A stretch of DNA of 12,131 bases, taken from the NCBI GenBank assembly GCA_029881615.1, contig JAOUMF010000019.1:1-12131 (forward strand). The letters are read 5' to 3'. This document shows, one piece after another, positions 7,737 to 12,131 of this stretch. Each line of letters opens with the position of its first letter. Positions within the stretch are counted from its first letter, which is position 1. This DNA comes from Alphaproteobacteria bacterium (lineage in GTDB: Bacteria > Pseudomonadota > Alphaproteobacteria > UBA8366 > JADFVY01). A model generated the notes under the pieces. It ran no database searches, was not told where the DNA came from, and saw only the letters and a program-made list of their open reading frames with translations. Both the position numbers and the translations under genes were made by a program.

Positions 7737-8615
7737 CTATAGTCGCGCTTCCAACGCCTCTGCTTCGGGATCATGCTCCGCCAGGAATCGCTTGGCTTTC
7801 TCCCGACTGGAAACCGCATAGCAGTAGGCACAACCTTGTGGGCAGGAATCGTAGGCGCCGATGTCGCGGGATTCGTTGCACAGGCATCCCGGGCGGTTGC
7901 CCTTGATCCGCGCCTTGATTGTGCGTCCCGCGATGTCCGATAGCCGGCTTGCGTCGATGCAGCGTGCCGGCGCCGTGCCCTCGACGGTAAATTCAGGCTG
8001 ACTACAGACGGTCATCCGCATGCCGTTCGATTTGGCGATTTCGCTCAAGGCGGTGGCCAGCGCCTGCTTTTCCCCGGCCTCCGGATCGTGCCAGGTAAAG
8101 CCGTGATCGCGCGCCGCCCTGTCCATGTTGCGGCGGGTTTTGGCATAGATCTGGGCAAAGGAAATCGTGACCTCGTCCACATATCCGTTCAGCGCCGCCG
8201 CCAGGCGGCGGAAGTTTTCCAAATGCCAGCCCGGTGCCGTCAGGCTGGTTTCGACGATGGGGTCGTATCGCCAGACAACCGCGCGCGGGCCGAAGGAATT
8301 GGCCAGTGCCCTGATTTGCGCGATTGCGGTTTCGGTCTCGATGACGCCGGGTTCCAGCGCGCGGGGATAGCCGGTTACCGTGAACTGCACCATGAAGGGG
8401 GCGACGGTGCCGACATCGGCAAGATGATTGCGAAAGGGCCCGATGTTGCGAGTCCAGAATACGAACCCCGCCACCTCCCCCGCCGTCAGGGACACGCGGT
8501 AAGGCTTGCCGCCATATGGGCTGGCGACCAGCGCATGGCCCGATTTCAGGCGTTTCATGAACCAGTCGCCGTAAAGCGCCGGGATATCGGTGCGGTAGCT
8601 TGCGGAAACGATCAT
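7737..8615 (-). CDS. DUF1848 family protein with C-terminal Fe-S-type cysteine cluster
   Basis: The protein reads 292 aa from the ATG at 8615-8613. The frame extends upstream to 8690, but MIVSASYRTDIPALY is the usual N-terminus of this family and GGTAGGG sits just before the ATG. Visible blocks: SASYRTDIPALYGDWF, FVFWTRNIGPF, MVQFTVTGYPRALEPG, WRYDPIVE and EVTISFAQIY, which read like an alpha/beta-barrel core. The C-terminus carries C244-x-C246 and then C258-x3-C262-x2-C265 within DIGAYDSCPQGCAYCYA. The CxxxCxxC resembles the radical-SAM 4Fe-4S motif, but it is at the end rather than the start of the protein. The biochemical function of DUF1848 is, to my knowledge, not established; a metal-cluster or radical-SAM-like role is inference. 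The gene is oriented against grpE and dnaK and looks unrelated to the chaperone genes beside it. Confidence 0.88.
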   Translation of the reverse strand: MIVSASYRTDIPALYGDWFMKRLKSGHALVASPYGGKPYRVSLTAGEVAGFVFWTRNIGPFRNHLADVGTVAPFMVQFTVTGYPRALEPGVIETETAIAQIRALANSFGPRAVVWRYDPIVETSLTAPGWHLENFRRLAAALNGYVDEVTISFAQIYAKTRRNMDRAARDHGFTWHDPEAGEKQALATALSEIAKSNGMRMTVCSQPEFTVEGTAPARCIDASRLSDIAGRTIKARIKGNRPGCLCNESRDIGAYDSCPQGCAYCYAVSSREKAKRFLAEHDPEAEALEARL

Positions 8616-8691
8616 GGCCCTACCATAGCCCGGCACGCGCGGCCGCGCACCGGATGCGATGCCCTGTTGGAAAAAACGAATCGGGATCAAG

Positions 8692-8720
8692 CTTGCAGGC
8701 TTCCCATCTCCTACCTATAT
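8692..8720 (+). promoter_or_regulatory. Probable RpoH (sigma32) heat-shock promoter of dnaK
   Basis: CTTGCA (8692-8697), a 16-nt spacer and CCTATAT (8714-8720) fit the alphaproteobacterial RpoH pattern, roughly CTTGAA-N16/17-CYTATNT. The same bases can be read as a weaker sigma70 promoter (TTGCAG, 17 nt, TATATA), so basal transcription from overlapping sites is possible. The start would fall near 8727, giving a leader of about 120 nt before dnaK. Confidence 0.65.
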
Positions 8721-8780
8721 AGCCCTGTGACTCGCATCCTCGAAGGGTGCGCCCGTTTGAGCGTTAATTTATCAATCCCC

Positions 8781-8827
8781 GCGGGGGCCCCGGCTGGTGC
8801 TGGATTATCCGGGCCACCGGAGCCCGC
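8781..8827 (+). promoter_or_regulatory. GC-rich stem-loop in the dnaK leader
   Basis: GCGGG (8781-8785) can pair with CCCGC (8823-8827). Inside it, GGCCCCGG (8786-8793) pairs with CCGGGCC (8809-8815) with one bulged C and a 15-nt loop. The structure ends about six bases before the dnaK Shine-Dalgarno AGGAAAG (8833-8839) and does not cover it. It could tune mRNA stability or ribosome loading; a thermosensor role is speculative. Confidence 0.35.
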
Positions 8828-8845
8828 TGAAAAGGAAAGACAAAG

Positions 8846-10774
<1,929 letters not shown>

Positions 10775-10785
10775 AGCCATAATCT

Positions 10786-10801
10786 CCGCGCGATGGCGCG
10801 G
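10786..10801 (+). other. Hairpin 1 in the dnaK-dnaJ gap
   Basis: A perfect 6-bp stem, CCGCGC (10786-10791) with GCGCGG (10796-10801), closes a GATG loop 11 bp after the dnaK stop. No T-run follows, so it is not an intrinsic terminator. It may protect the dnaK 3' end or mark a processing point. Confidence 0.5.
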
Positions 10802-10820
10802 TGCAATCGATTGAACGAAC

Positions 10821-10846
10821 CCCCGGCGGCCCTTCGGCTGCCGGGG
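10821..10846 (+). other. Hairpin 2 in the dnaK-dnaJ gap
   Basis: CCCCGGC (10821-10827) pairs with GCCGGGG (10840-10846). The stem continues through a G-U pair and GCC/GGC to a CUUC loop, giving about 11 bp of very stable stem. No T-run follows. It ends about 10 bases before the dnaJ ribosome-binding site, so partial attenuation or mRNA processing that makes DnaK exceed DnaJ is a plausible role, but this is inferred. Confidence 0.6.
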
Positions 10847-10867
10847 TAACGACGGTTAGGGGTTGGA

Positions 10868-12001
10868 ATGTCGAAGCAGGACTATTATGAGCTCCTGGGG
10901 GTTTCGAGAGATGCGGATATGGCCGCGCTCAAGAAGGCCTATCGTAAATTGGCGATGGAATTTCACCCCGACCGAAATCCGGGCGACGAAAAGGCGGAAT
11001 CCCGTTTCAAGGAAGTTAACGAGGCATACGAGGTTCTGAAGGACGATCAGAAACGCGCTGCCTATGATCGCTTTGGCCATGCCGCATTCGAAAATGGCGG
11101 CGGTGGCGGCGGTCATCGCGGCGGATTTGATTTCGCCTCGGGTTTCGCCGATATTTTCGATGAAATGTTCGGCGAGTTTACCGGTGGCCGCCGCGGTAGC
11201 GCTGCCACCCGCGGCGCCGACCTTCGCTATAACATGGAAATAACCCTGGAAGACGCCTTCAAGGGGCGCCAGCCGGAAATCCGCGTGCCGACCTCCGCCA
11301 CCTGTACCGGCTGTAGCGGTTCCGGCGCCGAGGGCGGGGCCCAGCCGGTCACCTGCCCCACCTGCCAAGGCGCGGGCCGGGTACGGGCGCAGCAGGGTTT
11401 CTTTACCATCGAGCGCACCTGCCCCAACTGTCAGGGACAGGGCCGTGTTATCGATCATCCCTGCGTGGAATGTCATGGTTCGGGCCGCTCAAGGCGCGAA
11501 AAGACGCTGGCCGTCAATATCCCGCCCGGCGTCGAGGACGGCACCCGTATCCGCGTTGCCGGCGAGGGCGAGGCGGGCCTGCGGGGCGGGCCGCCCGGGG
11601 ACCTTTATATTTTTCTTTCGATCAGGCCGCACGCGCTGTTCCGGCGTGAAGGGGCCGATCTCTATTGCCGGGTGCCGATCCCGATGAGCGCCGCGGCGCT
11701 GGGCGGTTCCATCGAGGTGCCGACCATCGAGGGCGGTCGCGCCAAGGTCAATATTCCGGCGGGCGCCCAGACCGGTCAGCGGTTCCGCTTGCGCGACAAG
11801 GGCATGAGTATCCTGCGCGCAAAAAATCGCGGCGATATGTATATCGAGGCCCAGGTCGAAACCCCGGTGAACCTGACCAAGCGCCAGAAGGAAATTCTTC
11901 AGGAATTCGACGAGGCCGGCGGTGGCCATTCCAAGCATCAGCCCGAACATCACGGATTTTTCGCCAAGGTGAAGGAATTCTGGGACGACCTGACCGAGTA
12001 G
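10868..12001 (+). CDS. dnaJ: Chaperone protein DnaJ (Hsp40)
   Basis: DnaJ delivers substrates to DnaK and triggers its ATPase. The 377-aa protein is a complete class I J-protein. The J domain (1-70) has HPD at 33-35. A Gly/Phe region (about 75-117) has a run of six glycines. The zinc-binding region has four CxxCxGxG repeats with cysteines at 146/149, 163/166, 185/188 and 199/202. The C-terminal substrate and dimerisation domains (about 210-340) contain [32 protein letters not shown] and [15 protein letters not shown]. All eight zinc ligands are intact. The ATG at 10868 is preceded by AGGGG about 6 nt away. It follows dnaK in the same direction and is probably transcribed from the dnaK promoter through the two intercistronic hairpins. 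The histidine-rich patch near the end (HSKHQPEHH) is a minor local feature. Confidence 0.99.
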   Translation: MSKQDYYELLGVSRDADMAALKKAYRKLAMEFHPDRNPGDEKAESRFKEVNEAYEVLKDDQKRAAYDRFGHAAFENGGGGGGHRGGFDFASGFADIFDEMFGEFTGGRRGSAATRGADLRYNMEITLEDAFKGRQPEIRVPTSATCTGCSGSGAEGGAQPVTCPTCQGAGRVRAQQGFFTIERTCPNCQGQGRVIDHPCVECHGSGRSRREKTLAVNIPPGVEDGTRIRVAGEGEAGLRGGPPGDLYIFLSIRPHALFRREGADLYCRVPIPMSAAALGGSIEVPTIEGGRAKVNIPAGAQTGQRFRLRDKGMSILRAKNRGDMYIEAQVETPVNLTKRQKEILQEFDEAGGGHSKHQPEHHGFFAKVKEFWDDLTE

Positions 12002-12055
12002 GGTCGAGCTCTCTACCCTCCCCCCTCTCGCATCCCGTTCCCGAATATGCTTTAA

Positions 12056-12080
12056 CTCCGTCCAGGATCATTGGGCGGAG
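12056..12080 (+). promoter_or_regulatory. Hairpin whose 3' arm contains the likely dapB ribosome-binding site
   Basis: CTCCGTCCA (12056-12064) pairs with TGGGCGGAG (12072-12080), nine pairs including one U-G wobble, closing a 7-nt loop. The 3' arm holds GGGCGGAG, the best Shine-Dalgarno-like stretch before the dapB start at 12092. No T-run follows, so it is not a convincing terminator for dnaJ. Folding could limit dapB initiation. Confidence 0.45.
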
Positions 12081-12091
12081 CTTGTGCAGTC

Positions 12092-12131
12092 ATGGCGGAT
12101 GAAATGAAGATCGGGATTGTTGGCGTGTCGG
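12092..12131 (+). CDS. dapB: 4-hydroxy-tetrahydrodipicolinate reductase, N-terminus only
   Basis: Only 13 codons are present before the window ends: MADEMKIGIVGVS. The MKIGIVG start of a Rossmann NAD(P)-binding strand is what DapB begins with, and dapB downstream of dnaJ is a common alphaproteobacterial arrangement. DapB reduces the dipicolinate precursor in lysine and diaminopimelate synthesis. The start could be 12092 or the in-frame ATG at 12104, which would begin directly at MKIGIVG. Other Rossmann-fold enzymes begin similarly, so the call leans on context. Confidence 0.65.
   Translation, partial: MADEMKIGIVGVS

Noticed and set aside
8616..8690. N-terminal extension of the DUF1848 protein to 8690
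   Set aside because: The family normally begins at MIVSASYRTD, and a purine-rich ribosome-binding site precedes the ATG at 8615.

Overview
This 12.1-kb window is a gene-dense, GC-rich (about 60%) chromosomal stretch. Protein sequence and gene order point to an alphaproteobacterium, probably Rhodospirillales-like. This is inferred from family resemblance; there is no rRNA in the window. I found no tRNA, rRNA, CRISPR array, insertion sequence, prophage gene or attachment site. Base composition and codon use look even throughout. It reads as core genome, not an accessory island.

Left part (1-5126): an envelope and housekeeping cluster. A leftward gene, cut by the window edge, encodes an LpoA-like periplasmic-binding-fold lipoprotein (penicillin-binding-protein activator family). 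Head-to-head with it runs a rightward, probably operonic set: rsmI (16S rRNA C1402 2'-O-methyltransferase), yraN (UPF0102 nuclease-fold protein), a two-BON-domain lipoprotein like DolP, a SirB1-type transglutaminase-like/TPR protein that has no cysteine, and gshB (glutathione synthetase). The first four correspond to the E. coli yraL-yraM-yraN-yraP neighbourhood, without diaA. The divergent pair overlaps at the 5' ends by 34 bp as called.

Middle part (5136-8615): rph (RNase PH, leftward) converges on gshB with 9 bp between stops and diverges from hrcA. A sigma70-like promoter sits so close to the hrcA start that the hrcA transcript may be leaderless. hrcA (heat-shock repressor) and grpE (DnaK nucleotide exchange factor) are adjacent. 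A leftward DUF1848 gene follows, with a C-terminal cysteine cluster that includes CxxxCxxC.

Right part (8616-12131): dnaK, preceded by a good match to an alphaproteobacterial RpoH (sigma32) promoter and a roughly 120-nt GC-rich leader, then dnaJ after a 93-bp gap holding two hairpins. At the right edge dapB begins; its probable ribosome-binding site lies in the 3' arm of a hairpin.

HrcA, GrpE, DnaK and DnaJ form the Hsp70 chaperone machine plus a repressor. The promoters suggest split control: a housekeeping-type promoter for hrcA-grpE and a heat-shock sigma promoter for dnaK-dnaJ. I did not find a convincing undescribed system. The points most worth a second look are regulatory (leaderless hrcA, dnaK promoter and leader, dnaK-dnaJ hairpins, dapB hairpin), plus the DUF1848 protein and the cysteine-free SirB1 protein.
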